DNA of 64,000 nt from JAFAFN01 sp963707555 (GTDB taxonomy: Bacteria; Actinomycetota; Acidimicrobiia; Acidimicrobiales; Microtrichaceae). Below are positions 1 through 10,151 of this stretch, one piece after another. Every line of letters begins with the position of its first letter. Positions within the stretch are counted from its first letter, which is position 1. Location: NCBI GenBank assembly GCA_963707555.1, contig CAVPQM010000010.1, forward strand, positions 62,001-126,000, given 5' to 3'. The notes beneath the pieces are model-generated. The model was not told the DNA's origin. It did no database searches and saw only the letters and a program-made list of their open reading frames with translations. The translations under genes were made by a program, and so were the position numbers.

Positions 1-2041
1 CGTTGTCCCACGCACCGCCTGCGTTCGACAGGAAGTTGGCCATCAGCGCACCGACGACGATCGTCGCCGCGAGGTAGCCGCCGAGGGCGTAGGCGCCGAG
101 CCCGAAGCCCACCGCGACGGGCATCAGGACCGCGAGCAGCGCAGGGGTGGCGAGCTCGCGCAGCGCCGCTCCCGTGCAGATGTCGATGACCGGTCCGTAG
201 TCGGGCTTCTCGGTGTAGTCCATGATCCCCGGCTTCTCACGGAACTGACGCCGGACCTCCTGCACCACCGTGCCGGCGGTCCGGCTGACGGCGAGGATGG
301 CGAGCGACGAGAACATGAAGACCACGACGGCGCCGATCAGCGCGCCGGCGAAGGTCTTCGGATCGGCGATGTTGATCGCGACGGCGTTGAACGCCGCCTC
401 GATCCCCTCGCCGGTGCGGCCCAGCGCCCCTTCGGCCTCTGCCGCGATGGTCTCGCGGAACGAGGCGAACAGCGCGACCGCGGCGATCACCGCGGAACCG
501 ATGGCGAACCCCTTGGTGACCGCCTTGGTGGTGTTGCCGACGGTGTCGAGCCCGTCGAGGATGCGCTCGGTGTCGCCGTGGAACTCCCCCGCCATCTCGG
601 CGATGCCCTGGGCGTTGTCGGCGATGGGCCCGAAGGTGTCCTCGGCCACGACGATCGCCGTGGTCGCGAGCATGCCGATGCCGGTGAGCGCGACCAGGTA
701 GAACGCGAACAGCGTGCTGCCCCCACCCAGACCGAGCGCGACCAGGATGGCGACGGCGATGGCGACGACCGCCCAGACCGCCGACTCCATCCCGCTCGAG
801 ATGCCCGAGAGCACCACGGTCGCCGGACCGGTCTTCCCGGCATCGGCGATGTCCTTGACCGGCTTGAACTGACTCGAGGTGTAGTACTGCGTGACCCGGC
901 TCGCCACCTGGCCGAGCACCACGCCCGCGACGATCGCGGCGAACATCCGGAGCCCGACCTGGTCGACCGACGAGCGAGCGGGGTCGCCGACGTAGCCGAA
1001 GGCGAGCACTGCGGCGCCGACCAGGGCGAGCAGCGAGGCGACGTTGAGGCCGCGGTTGATCGGCTTGAGTGCGTCGGTCTCCTCGGGCCGGGCACGCACC
1101 ACGAACAGGGCGAGCAACGAGGCGAGCAGGCCGACGGCCATCATCGCCAGCGGGAAGATGAGACCCTTCGCCGCGTTGGCGCCCTCGATCCCGATCGCCT
1201 GGAACGCCGTGACGCCCAGGATGATGTTCGCGACGAGCACCACACCGAAGGACTCGAAGAGGTCCGACGCCATGCCGGCGCAGTCGCCGACGTTGTCGCC
1301 GACGTTGTCGGCGATGGTGGCGGGGTTCCGGGGATCGTCCTCGGGGATGCCCGCCTCGATCTTGCCGACGAGGTCGGCGCCGACATCGGCCGCCTTGGTG
1401 AAGATGCCACCACCGACGCGTAGGAACAGCGCCAGGAGCGAACCGCCGAACCCGAAGCCGACCAGGATCGACGACGCCGTGTTCTGGAAGACCATCACGA
1501 TCGTGGTCGCTCCCAGCAGCCCGAGCCCGGCGGTGAACAGCCCGACGGTGCCCCCGGCTCGGAAGGCGACCTGCATGGCGTCGTCCATCCGACCGCTGCG
1601 GGCCGCCGCGGCGGTCCGCACGTTCGCCCTGGTCGCCAGCCACATGCCGAGGAACCCGATGAGACCGGAGAACAGCGCCCCGCCGAGGAAGGCCAGCGTG
1701 CGCCAGAGCCCGGACTGGACCTTGTCGAGTCCGTCGGCTGCGTCGAGGGGGCTCAGCACCTCGGTCGACGTGACGAACACGATCACCGCCAACGGGACCA
1801 CGATGACCAGGATCGTCCGGAACTGGCGCTTGATGTACGCCATCGCTCCGACCTGGACCGCCTCGGCGATCTCGCCCATCGCCTCGGAGCCGGCGTCCTT
1901 CGCGAGGACGCTGCGCATCATCAACCAGCCGGCGACGAGTGCCACCAACGACACTCCGACGCAGAAGCACAACCAGAACCACTCCGAGCTTCCCAACTCG
2001 AAGACCTGGTAGCCGCCTTCGGCGGCGAGGACGTGCGACAT
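1..2041 (-). CDS. hppA: K+-independent-type H+-translocating inorganic pyrophosphatase, 3' end cut by window
   Basis: Integral membrane enzyme that couples pyrophosphate hydrolysis to proton pumping. The frame is open from an ATG at 2041 to the window edge (680 codons). The missing part is probably only the last few tens of residues, because the visible end reads FLSNAGGAWDN, a motif found near the family C-terminus. The family signature DNVGDNVGDCAGMASDL lies near 1260-1310. The stretch GNTTKAVTKG (about residue 505) has Lys where K+-dependent enzymes have Ala, so a K+-independent type is predicted from family knowledge. There are many hydrophobic membrane segments and no frameshift. It lies close to a phosphate island and would recycle the pyrophosphate made by biosynthesis. 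Confidence 0.96.
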   Translation of the reverse strand, partial: MSHVLAAEGGYQVFELGSSEWFWLCFCVGVSLVALVAGWLMMRSVLAKDAGSEAMGEIAEAVQVGAMAYIKRQFRTILVIVVPLAVIVFVTSTEVLSPLDAADGLDKVQSGLWRTLAFLGGALFSGLIGFLGMWLATRANVRTAAAARSGRMDDAMQVAFRAGGTVGLFTAGLGLLGATTIVMVFQNTASSILVGFGFGGSLLALFLRVGGGIFTKAADVGADLVGKIEAGIPEDDPRNPATIADNVGDNVGDCAGMASDLFESFGVVLVANIILGVTAFQAIGIEGANAAKGLIFPLAMMAVGLLASLLALFVVRARPEETDALKPINRGLNVASLLALVGAAVLAFGYVGDPARSSVDQVGLRMFAAIVAGVVLGQVASRVTQYYTSSQFKPVKDIADAGKTGPATVVLSGISSGMESAVWAVVAIAVAILVALGLGGGSTLFAFYLVALTGIGMLATTAIVVAEDTFGPIADNAQGIAEMAGEFHGDTERILDGLDTVGNTTKAVTKGFAIGSAVIAAVALFASFRETIAAEAEGALGRTGEGIEAAFNAVAINIADPKTFAGALIGAVVVFMFSSLAILAVSRTAGTVVQEVRRQFREKPGIMDYTEKPDYGPVIDICTGAALRELATPALLAVLMPVAVGFGLGAYALGGYLAATIVVGALMANFLSNAGGAWDN

Positions 2042-2046
2042 GGACT

Positions 2047-2058
2047 ACCTCATGAGGT
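2047..2058. promoter_or_regulatory. 12-bp palindrome covering the hppA ribosome binding site
   Basis: ACCTCATGAGGT is a perfect palindrome. On the hppA strand its right half supplies the GAGGT Shine-Dalgarno-like sequence five bases before the ATG. It could be an operator or could hide the ribosome binding site. It is short enough to be chance. Confidence 0.3.
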
Positions 2059-2259
2059 CGTGGACGCAGCGCGCCCGGGGTCCTGCTCGTGTCATCTGGG
2101 CTCCGTCCCGCATGTGACGGAGTTCACGCAGAGTTGAGCGGACCGTCGTCCTTCCGTCAACAGTTTCCGAGCGTGTAGGCGCCGAGCGTCAGGGCGTGCG
2201 GTCGGTCGGCGTCGCCGACGTCGGGCAGCAGCGTCAGGCAGCAGCGGCAGGCAGGAGCG

Positions 2260-2916
2260 TCAGGCGGCGGAGTCGCTGCGGTGGCGGCGGGACTTCACGA
2301 CTTCGAACACGATCGGCAGCAGCGACACCGCCACGACGACCAGGATCGCGATCTCGAAGTTCTCCTGCACGATCGTCACCGACCCGAGGAAGTAGCCCAG
2401 CGAGGTGACGCCGACGCCCCAGAGCAGACCGCCGACGACGTTGTAGCGGACGAAGGTCCGGTAGTCCATGTGCGCCACACCCGCGACGATCGGGCAGAAG
2501 GTGCGCACGATCGGCACGAAACGGGCCAGGATCAGCGCCTTGGGGCCGTGCTTGTCGAAGAACTGCTGCGCCTTCTCGACGTGCTCGTGCTTGAACAGCC
2601 GTGAGTCCGGGCGGTTGAACAGCGACGGCCCGACCTTGCGCCCGAACACGTAGCCGACCTGGTCACCCGCGACGGCGGCGATGAAGATGCCGACCAGCAG
2701 CACGAAGATGTTGAAGTCGACGTTCGGCAGCTTCTCGGTGAAGGCACCGCCGGCGAACATCCCGGCGGTGAACAGCAACGAGTCACCCGGCAGGAAGAAC
2801 CCGATGAGCAGCCCCGACTCGGCGAAGACGATCGCGAAGATGAAGATGTAGCCGCCGCGGACGATCAGCTTCTCCGGATCGATGAAGTCGAGGGCTGCCA
2901 GCAGGGAGTTGCGCAC
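2260..2916 (-). CDS. DedA family membrane protein
   Basis: DedA/SNARE-associated family proteins are inner-membrane proteins linked to proton-motive-force maintenance and lipid carrier or flippase functions. The protein is 218 aa. It has the family elements: an N-terminal re-entrant region with ESGLLIGFFLPGDSLL, then GYVFGRKVGP, then a C-terminal block ARFVPIVRTFCPIVAGVAHM with conserved arginines, followed by hydrophobic helices. I chose the GTG at 2916 because the preceding in-frame sequence belongs to the end of the UPF0182 gene and shows no homology to DedA. The gene lies 50 bp after the inferred UPF0182 stop and could be co-transcribed with it. The reading frame is clean. The physiological substrate is unknown. 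Confidence 0.93.
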   Translation of the reverse strand: MRNSLLAALDFIDPEKLIVRGGYIFIFAIVFAESGLLIGFFLPGDSLLFTAGMFAGGAFTEKLPNVDFNIFVLLVGIFIAAVAGDQVGYVFGRKVGPSLFNRPDSRLFKHEHVEKAQQFFDKHGPKALILARFVPIVRTFCPIVAGVAHMDYRTFVRYNVVGGLLWGVGVTSLGYFLGSVTIVQENFEIAILVVVAVSLLPIVFEVVKSRRHRSDSAA

Positions 2917-2966
2917 GGCGGGCCACGCTACATGGGGGTCCGCCCCCACGCAGGATTCGACCGCGC

Positions 2967-5913
2967 TCAGTCCGAGGTGTCCGGAGCGACCGTGGTCGTC
3001 GTGGTGCTGCTCGTGGTCGAGCTCGTGCGTCCCATGGACGTCGGCGGCCCGTTTCACCAGGTCCCGCGCCTCCCGATCAGGCGTTGCGTACCGGCCAGAT
3101 CGCCGCTCTTCAGGGTCGTCGTCGGCCTCGGTGAAGCGTTCGTCGGCCTGAGCGCAGGAGCTCCTCGACCGACGCCGACCCGTCGGGGACGGTCGTCGTC
3201 GGCGACTTCCGGCGACCGTCGCCGTCGGAGCGGTCGGCGGGGCGTCCACCGCAGTCCTCGGGATCCGAGTCGACCAGGTCGAGCATCGCCGCCTCGACGG
3301 TCTCACCGAAGCCGACGCCGTCGCCGGAGGCCACCACGACGCGCTGCAGGGTGAACTTGCCGCTCGACTCCTCGGCGGCGTAGATCGGCCGCAGGTACAC
3401 CAGTGCGTTGCCCTGGGGGATGATCAGCAGGTTGCCGTAGCGGACCCGCGACGCCGTTGCGGCCGAGCTGCAGCTGGTACTCGGCCAGCGGCGGGTAGAC
3501 CACCATCTTGCGGTTCGCCTGGATCGGGCCGTCGACGTCGTTGTTGCGCTGCATCTCGCCGTCGACGTCGGAGACCATGACGATCTCCTCGAGCTTCCCG
3601 TAGTCCTCGGGGTCGTTCCGGGCGATCATCACCGAGGTGAGCGTGCGGCCCTCGTTCCCGGCCGAGAGCACGAAGGGGCGGGTGAGCACGAACTGGCTCG
3701 TCTCGGCCGAGCCGATCTTCATCTCCTGGTAGTACGGATCGATCGGACCCTGGCCCTCCTGGGCGCTCGAGGGCTCGCCCTCGGCGTCGACACCCCGGTC
3801 CGACGGCGCGGGTGCGACGGTCCAGCGGTCGCTGTTGTTGAAGAACGTCGAGGGGTTGCTCTGGTGGTACCGGCCCCACATGTGGGTCTGCGTCTTGAAC
3901 AGGAACTCCGGGTAGCGGAAGTGCGCCCGGACCTCGTCGGGGATCTCCTCGGTGAACAGTCCCGGGAACGCCTTGGCGTAGGCCCGGATGATCGGGTCCG
4001 GCTCGCCATAGAGCTCGTCGGTCAGGTACAGCGTGACGTCACCGTCGTAGGAGTCGACCAACGCCTTCACCGAGTTGCGCAGGTAGTTGAACGACCCGCT
4101 CATCCCCTCGGACACGGCCGCGGCGTCGACGCGCTGCGCGTACGGGTAGCTGGCGGTCGTCGTGTAGGCGTCGACGACGTACTGCACGCGGCCGTCGAGC
4201 AGCACCGGGTACGGGTCCTCGTCGGTCTCGAGGAACGGCGCGATCTCCTTCACCCGCTTGATCACGTCGCGGTTGTAGATGACCTTCGACTCGTCGGTGA
4301 TGCTGTCGGAGATCAGCGGCTCGATCTCACCGAAGCGCAGGGCGAACGCCGCCCGACGCACGCTCGAGTCGATCGGAACACCGGCGTCGCCCGCGTAGGA
4401 CGAGCTCACGTTGTCGTCGCTGAGCTCGCTCTGCTTCGTCCCGACGATCGCGTAGCCGTCCATCCGCTCGCCGTGGTAGATCTCCGGCTGCTCGATGGCC
4501 GGCAGGTCCTCGACCTTCGGCGGGATGCCGCTCACCAGGAAGTTCGGCTCGCCGCGGGTGTTCGCCGAGTTCGACGGCGCGACCGCAGCGGCGTAGCCGT
4601 GGGTGAAGACCAGGTGGAGCTTCTCCCACGACGGAGCGGTGACGCCGGCCAGGTTCAGCTCGCGGGAGCTGATGATCACCGGGGTCCGGCGGTCCTCGAT
4701 CTCGTAGCGGTCCACGTCGACGTCGTAGAACGTGTAGTACTCGCGCTCGAACTGCATGTCCTGGATCGTGGGCAGCATGATCGTCGGGTCGAGCAGGCGG
4801 GCGTTGACCAGGTTCTCCTCGTCCTCCTTCGATGCCTGCGTCGGTGATCTGCGGCGAGTACTCGAAGTCGGTCTGCTCGACCTCGGAGAGCATCAGCGCG
4901 TCGCGGGTCGCGTCGATGTTGTGCTCGATGAAGGGACGTTCCTTGGCCAGCTCGGCCGGTTCGACCTGGAAGCGCTGCACGAACGCCGGGTAGATGCTGC
5001 CGGCGAGGATCGCGATGACGCCCCAGAGACCGAGGATGATGACCGGCAGCGTCCAGCCCTTGCGGCGGATGTTCAACAGCAGCAGGAACCCGGTGAAGGC
5101 CGAGATCAGCACCATGAGCTGGATGGCCGGCAGCGCGGCGTTCACGTCGGTGTAGCCGGCCCCGTCGAACGTCCGTCCCTGCGAGGTGACCAGCTCGTAG
5201 CGCTGCAGCCAGTAGTCGGCGGCCTTGGTCAGCGCGGCGGCGGCCAGCAGGACCGAGAGGTGGGCCTTGGCGTTGGGCGAGACCCGCTCCCCCATGGGCT
5301 GCACGCGGATCGCGCCGTTCAGGTAGTGCACCACCGCGACGGCCAGGGTCGTGACGATGAGGAACCCGAAGAGCCAGTCGACCGCGGTGGTCAGGAACGG
5401 CAGCTTGAAGACGTAGAAGCCGATGTCGGTCGCGAACTGCGGGTCGTCGACACCGAAGTCGCCGCCGAAGCGGAACAGCAGCCATTCGCGCCACTGCGCC
5501 GATGCGCTGAAGCCCGGCACGATCGACACGACGAGGGCGACCACGAGCCACAGGAGCCGCTGGCGACCGGCGACCAGGTCGCGGTAGCGGACCAGGATCT
5601 CGTCCTCGGGCCCGACGCTCGGACGGAACCGTGGGGCCAGCCGCTCGGCCACGATCAGGTTCGTCCAGAGCAGCAGGAAGAACACCAGGGTCGTCGCTGC
5701 GCCCAGGGTCACCTTGGCCGACAGCAGGCGGCCCCAGACCGCGGTCAGGTCGAGGCTGTCGAACCACAGGAAGTCGGTCCAGAAGGTCGCGATCGCCCGC
5801 AGCGACAGCGCGAGCACCACGACCGCGACGATGACGACGCCGAGGGCGATCCTCCCTCGGTTGACTCCTCCACGCCGTTCGGCGCGTCCCTCTTTGCGCG
5901 ACGGACGCGGCAT
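2967..5913 (-). CDS. UPF0182 family large membrane protein, several frameshifts
   Basis: This is a conserved actinobacterial membrane protein of unknown function (PF03699), normally 900-1000 aa. The N-terminus (MPRPSRKEGR, ATG at 5913; a GTG at 5931 is an alternative) leads into about seven transmembrane helices. A large extracytoplasmic domain follows, with motifs such as FTHGYAAAVAPSNSANTRGEP and YHQSNPSTFFNNSDRW. The tail is Thr/Ser-rich (STTSSTTTTTVAPDTSD) and stops at 2967. The reading frame breaks near 4830 and 3450 and several times between 3030 and 3165. Each of the first two is repaired by removing one base. Read through these, the length fits the family, so sequence error is more likely than a decayed gene. 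Confidence 0.88.
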
Positions 5914-5940
5914 GTCACTCGGGTAGCGCACGGCGACAGG

Positions 5941-8443
5941 CTACCGACGTGCCGGAGCGAGGATGCATCGGCAGCCGGGGTGGGCCGGCGGCGTCAGGTC
6001 CCCGGTCGGGAACGGCTCCTCGCAGGGCACCGCGCCAGCGAGCGCGTTGTCCTCGCCGTCCGCACACGGCAGACCGCCGTTGTCGACGACCCACTGCCAC
6101 GGCGTGCCCGGACCAGCGGCGCGGCGCTCGCCGTGGGTGAACCCGGCAGTGGCCAGATCGCCCGCCAGGTCGGCCAACGTGGTCGAGCGCCAGTCGCGGT
6201 ACGACGCACGGACCCGGTCGCCGAGCTCGGCCACGTCGAGTCCTGCTTCGTCGGCCTCGGTGAACGTGCGCTCCAGGTGGGCGCGGTGCACCGCGAGGAA
6301 CAGCACGACGCGGGCTCGCAGGCACTCCTCGACCAGCTCCTCGCCACCGAAGAGCGAGTCGGCCGCGGCGCCGGCGACCTCTTCCCAGAAGGTGGCGCCC
6401 GCATCGACCGCGTGGATGAACTCCGGCAGCAGCGACTCGACGTAGCGGTCGGCGTAGGCGGCGTCGTCCGCCGGCAGGATCGTCGACGCGTCGGGACGAC
6501 CGCGCTTCACCCGGCGGAGCTTGTCGAGGATCTCGTTCTGCTCGTCCGACGCGAGGCGCTTGAGGGCCCGCGACAGGCTCTTCTCGATCGGCGCCAGGAG
6601 CTGGTCACGCGTGTCGAGCAGGTCCTGGTCGGTGCGCACCGCGACGTCGATGCCACCGTTCGACGAGGACCGGCTGTCACCGCCCGGACCCCGCCCGCCC
6701 GATGCAGCAACGCAGGACCCTCGGTCAGGTCGATCTCGTCACCCGGACCTGGCCCGCCGGGTGCCTCACCCTGGCCGGTCCTCGCACGTCGATGCCCTCG
6801 GCGCGGATCCGGGCGAACAGGTCGTGCACGGTCGCCCCGTCGCCCTCGACGTCGTCGACATGGGCCTCGCGCCCGTCGTCGTCGTCACCCTCGTCGTCCG
6901 TCCAGCGTCGCCCTCGTCGTCGAGCTCGTCCAGGTCGTCGTCCAGGTCGTCGTCGATCGCTGCGTCGATCTCGACCGGCGCTGCCGACGTCGTCGTCGCG
7001 ACCGTCGAAGATCCCGATGATCTCTGCGTCGGATCCCGGGAGCTGCGGGCGACGCGGCGTCCGCGGTCGCCAGGTGCGCGGTCACCTCGACGTGGTCCAC
7101 GACGGTCTCGATCGTCTCGATGACCAGCTCGCCGTCGTCGGTGTCGACCACGACGACCTCGTCGCTCACCTCGACCGTCGTGGCCGAGGCGATCGGCTCG
7201 TCGGCCGACTCGTCCGTGACCGCTGCGGCGTCGGTCGCGCTCTCGACGCCGTCGTCGGTCGCCGACCCCGCCTCGTCGGCGCAGACACGGTCTCGACGGC
7301 GACAGTCTCAGCCTCGTCGGCGACGGTCACGGCCTCGTCGGCGACGGTCGTCGGCCGCAGTCGGCGCTCGTCGGCAGCGGCCTCGTCGGCGACAGCGGCC
7401 TCGTCGGACAGCGGCGTCAGGGGCCGCCGGCGCCTCGACGACCAGCTCCTCGACGTCGACCGACGTCTCGTCGGTGTCACCGAGCTCGGCGTGCAGCGCC
7501 GCCAGCTCGCGTGTCGACATCGACGTCGAGCGCAGCGGCTGCGGCATCGGCGGCGGCGCTCGCCTCGACGTCGATGCGGTCCAACCCGTCGACGGTCTCG
7601 TCGAGCTGCGCGCCGGCGGCGCGCAGGACCTCGGCGACACGGTCCCGGGCGGCGAGCGCGCCCTCGATCTGGCGGCGGGCGTTGAGACGACGCTCGGCCA
7701 GGTCGGCGAGCATGCGTTCACGCAGCGCCTTCGTCTCGGCGACCATCATCCGACCCGACTCGCGGGCCCGCTCGACCTCGTCGACGGACTCCAGGCGGGC
7801 CGCTTCTCGCACCGCGGCGGCCTCGTCGGCAGCGGCGGCGGCATTCGCCTCGGCGGCAGCCAGCATGTCGGCGACGACCCGCTCGGCCTCGGCGGTGCGG
7901 TTCGCGAGCACCGACTCCGCGGCCTGCAGCAGGTCCTCGCTGCGCCGCTGGGCGTCCGCGAGCGTCATGCGTGGCGGAGCTCTCGGCCTCGGTGCGGATG
8001 GTCGTCGCGTCCGACGCGGCGTCGTCACGCAGGCGCCCCGCTTCGTCGCGCAGCGACGTCGCCTCGGCCTTCAGCGCCTCGGCCGCACTCGTCGCGGCGG
8101 CTTCGGTCTCGGCGAGCAGCGCGGCCGCCTGCTCCTCGGCGTTCGCCCGGATCTGACCGGCGGCGTCGCGCGCCGCGGAGATCACTCGGGCGGTCTCCTC
8201 GCCGAGCATCGCGGTGAGGCGCTCCTCGTCGAGCTCCTGGGCGCGTCCCAGCTCCTCGGCGAGGTCCTTCACCCGCTCGCTCAGCTGCGCGTCGCGTAGC
8301 TGCCAGATCCGCAGCGCATCGGCGGTCCGGCCCAGCACGGCGTGCACCTCGGCCGGCTCGAACCCCTTCCGGGCACGGCTGAAGCCGGTCGCCGCCAACG
8401 CTGCTGGGTCGATGTCAGGAGCTTCGGGCAGCGAGTCGGTCAT
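5941..8443 (-). CDS. DivIVA-like coiled-coil protein with Cys/His-rich C-terminal domain, frameshifted
   Basis: The N-terminus (from ATG 8443) carries a DivIVA-type segment (ATGFSRARKGFEPAEVHAVL). A long Ala/Glu-rich coiled coil follows (about 8330-7510). Next comes an acidic linker dominated by repeated DEA units (about 7510-7050). A folded C-terminal domain closes the protein (6639-5941), ending with paired cysteines and the motif PPAHPGCRCIL. DivIVA proteins bind curved membrane and organise poles or division sites. The C-terminal motif resembles the end of Mu-F/SPP1-gp7-type phage minor head domains, and I infer only a resemblance. At least six frame changes occur (for example near 7975, 7500, 7420 and 7275), so the linker sequence is unreliable. 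Alternative: two genes, a DivIVA protein and a separate C-terminal protein. Confidence 0.7.
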
Positions 8444-8514
8444 GGTGCGATGCTACGAGGGCGTCGGGCTCCGGTGGCGTATGCCGCCACGTGACACGAG
8501 GCGCTACGACGAGC

Positions 8515-9661
8515 TCATGCCGGGGCCTCCAGACCATCCGGTTCCAGGAAGTCGACCGCCTCACCGACGGTCGCCACGGGCACCAGATCGAGGTCGTCGC
8601 CGGCGATGCGGCGCATCTGCTCCTGTTCGTGCTCGGGCGTCGCAGCCGGGTAGATGAAGGTGCGCAGGCCCGCTCGCTTCACCGCGGCGACCTTCTGCAC
8701 GACGCCGCCGATCGGCCCGACGGAGCCGTCATCGGCGATCGTGCCGGTGACGGCGATGCGCTCGCCGTCGGTGATCGAACCGGGCGTCAGCCGGTCGATG
8801 ATCGCGAGCGTCCACGCCAGACCCGCCGACGGCCCCGAGACCTTGCCCGAGTCCACCGCCACCTGGACGTCGGAGTCGATGCGAGGGTTGGCCGGATCCG
8901 CGGTGATCCCCAGGACCGGACGCTCCGGGTCGTCCTCGGTCGAGGTCAGCTCGACCTTGGTCTCGACGTCGGTCACCTCGTTGCCGACCACCCGCTGGAG
9001 GCGGAGCGACACCGTCTCGCCCGGGACGAACGACGCCAGGTGATCGCCGATGTCCGAGGGCATGGTGACCGGCTCGCCGTCGACCTCGACGATGACGTCG
9101 CCCGGCGACCAGGACCTCGTGCGACGGGGCGTCGGGCGCCACCCCGAGCACCCGGGCGCCGTCGCCGACGTAGGCGGCGTCGATGCCGACCTCCTCGAGC
9201 GCCACCCTGGTCGCGGTGAGCTTCGACAGGTCCATGCGCTGCTGGTTCAGCTGGCGGGTCGCGTCGCGGTCGCCCTCGGGGTACATCTCGGCCTCGGTGC
9301 GCACCTCGATGGCGTCGTCGAGCTGCGCACGGATCAGCAGCGCCAGCGTCGCCTGGTTGACGTAGACCGTCGTGAACAGCACCTCGCCCTCGGTGTCGAA
9401 GCTCTCCGCGCCCTGGATCTCGATGCGCTGCTCGGCAGGTCGGACCGACCCGGGCTGCACCAGGTAGTACGGCAGCGGCACGAGGAAGGCGGCGAGCACC
9501 GCTCCCAGCAGCACGGCGGCGAGCAGGCCGCCGAGGATCCAGCGGCGGCGGCGCCGACGACCACGCGGTACCGACGTCGACCTGTTCGCCGGTGGGGTCG
9601 CATCGGCGGCAGCGGGGTCTGACGATCCTTCGCCCTCGGTGGGTACGATCGATGTGGTCAT
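8515..9661 (-). CDS. YlbL-type membrane PDZ-Lon (S16) protease, one frameshift
   Basis: The protein has one N-terminal transmembrane helix (LLAAVLLGAVLAAFLVPLPYY), an extracytoplasmic region with a PDZ-like segment (PGDVIVEVDGEPV) and a C-terminal Lon-type S16 protease domain. The catalytic serine is in GKVSGPSAGLAW and the lysine in GGVVQKVAAVKRAG, giving the Ser-Lys dyad. The family cleaves secreted or membrane substrates, and a SepM-like role in peptide maturation is known for relatives. The frame changes once near 9105, where removal of one G in a GGG run joins both halves. I prefer the ATG at 9661 over the upstream GTG at 9667. The start codon shares its CATG with the start of the divergent gene. 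Confidence 0.9.
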
Positions 9662-10088
9662 GTTCACGCTGCTCGTCGGAGTCCTGTTGGTGGTGGGGAG
9701 TGCGGTCGGATTCGGCCTCGCACTCTTCGGCAGGCGTCCGATCCCTCAGCCTGCCATGGCGCGTGCCGCCGCACCGCTCGGAGCAGGCCTCGCTGAGACC
9801 CGGCCCAGCTCTCGATCCGAGGCACCGATCTCCTCCGACCCGGCCCCGGGCGACGATCCGGCGGCGGACCGCGGCGACGGCCTCGTCACCAAGGTCGTCC
9901 CGCGCCTGCAGCGACTGCTCCAGCGTGACGCGACCGCCGAGCGGGTCGACGCATCCGACGTGACCCTGTCGGGCTGGGTGCGGCTCCGGTCGTCGCTGCT
10001 GTTGGCCCTGACCGTCGCGGGGCTCGCGGCGTTGCTCGGCGTGGTCACGAGCGTGCTGGTCGTCGGCGTGGTCCTGCTCGTCACCTGA
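9660..10088 (+). CDS. small two-helix membrane protein of unknown function
   Basis: The protein is 142 aa with one hydrophobic segment at each end: MFTLLVGVLLVVGSAVGFGLALF at the N-terminus and SLLLALTVAGLAALLGVVTS near the C-terminus. A Pro/Ser/Asp-rich, probably disordered or cytoplasmic loop lies between them. I do not recognise a family. The ATG at 9660 overlaps the opposite-strand ATG of the YlbL-like gene. Upstream in-frame GTG codons exist but would extend the protein into that gene. A strong hairpin follows the stop codon. That hairpin and the sensible membrane topology support a real gene rather than a shadow frame. Confidence 0.6.
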   Translation: MFTLLVGVLLVVGSAVGFGLALFGRRPIPQPAMARAAAPLGAGLAETRPSSRSEAPISSDPAPGDDPAADRGDGLVTKVVPRLQRLLQRDATAERVDASDVTLSGWVRLRSSLLLALTVAGLAALLGVVTSVLVVGVVLLVT

Positions 10089-10097
10089 CGGACGCGA

Positions 10098-10127
10098 CCG
10101 TGGCCGACCCCGGAGGGCCGGCCACGG
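10098..10127. terminator. convergent hairpin terminator
   Basis: A perfect 9-bp stem (CCGTGGCCG against CGGCCACGG) with a 12-nt loop lies between two convergent stop codons at 10088 and 10152. There is no T-tract, which is common for high-GC actinobacterial terminators. Confidence 0.6.
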
Positions 10128-10151
10128 CTCGGTCGATCGAAAGGGTGCGGC

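Noticed and set aside
2117..2140. Possible PHO-box pair upstream of hppA (GTTCACG and GTTGAGC 11 bases apart)
   Set aside because: The second heptamer is too degenerate to support.
4756..7020. 754-codon open frame on the plus strand
   Set aside because: Antisense shadow of the UPF0182 and DivIVA genes; no homology-like motif.
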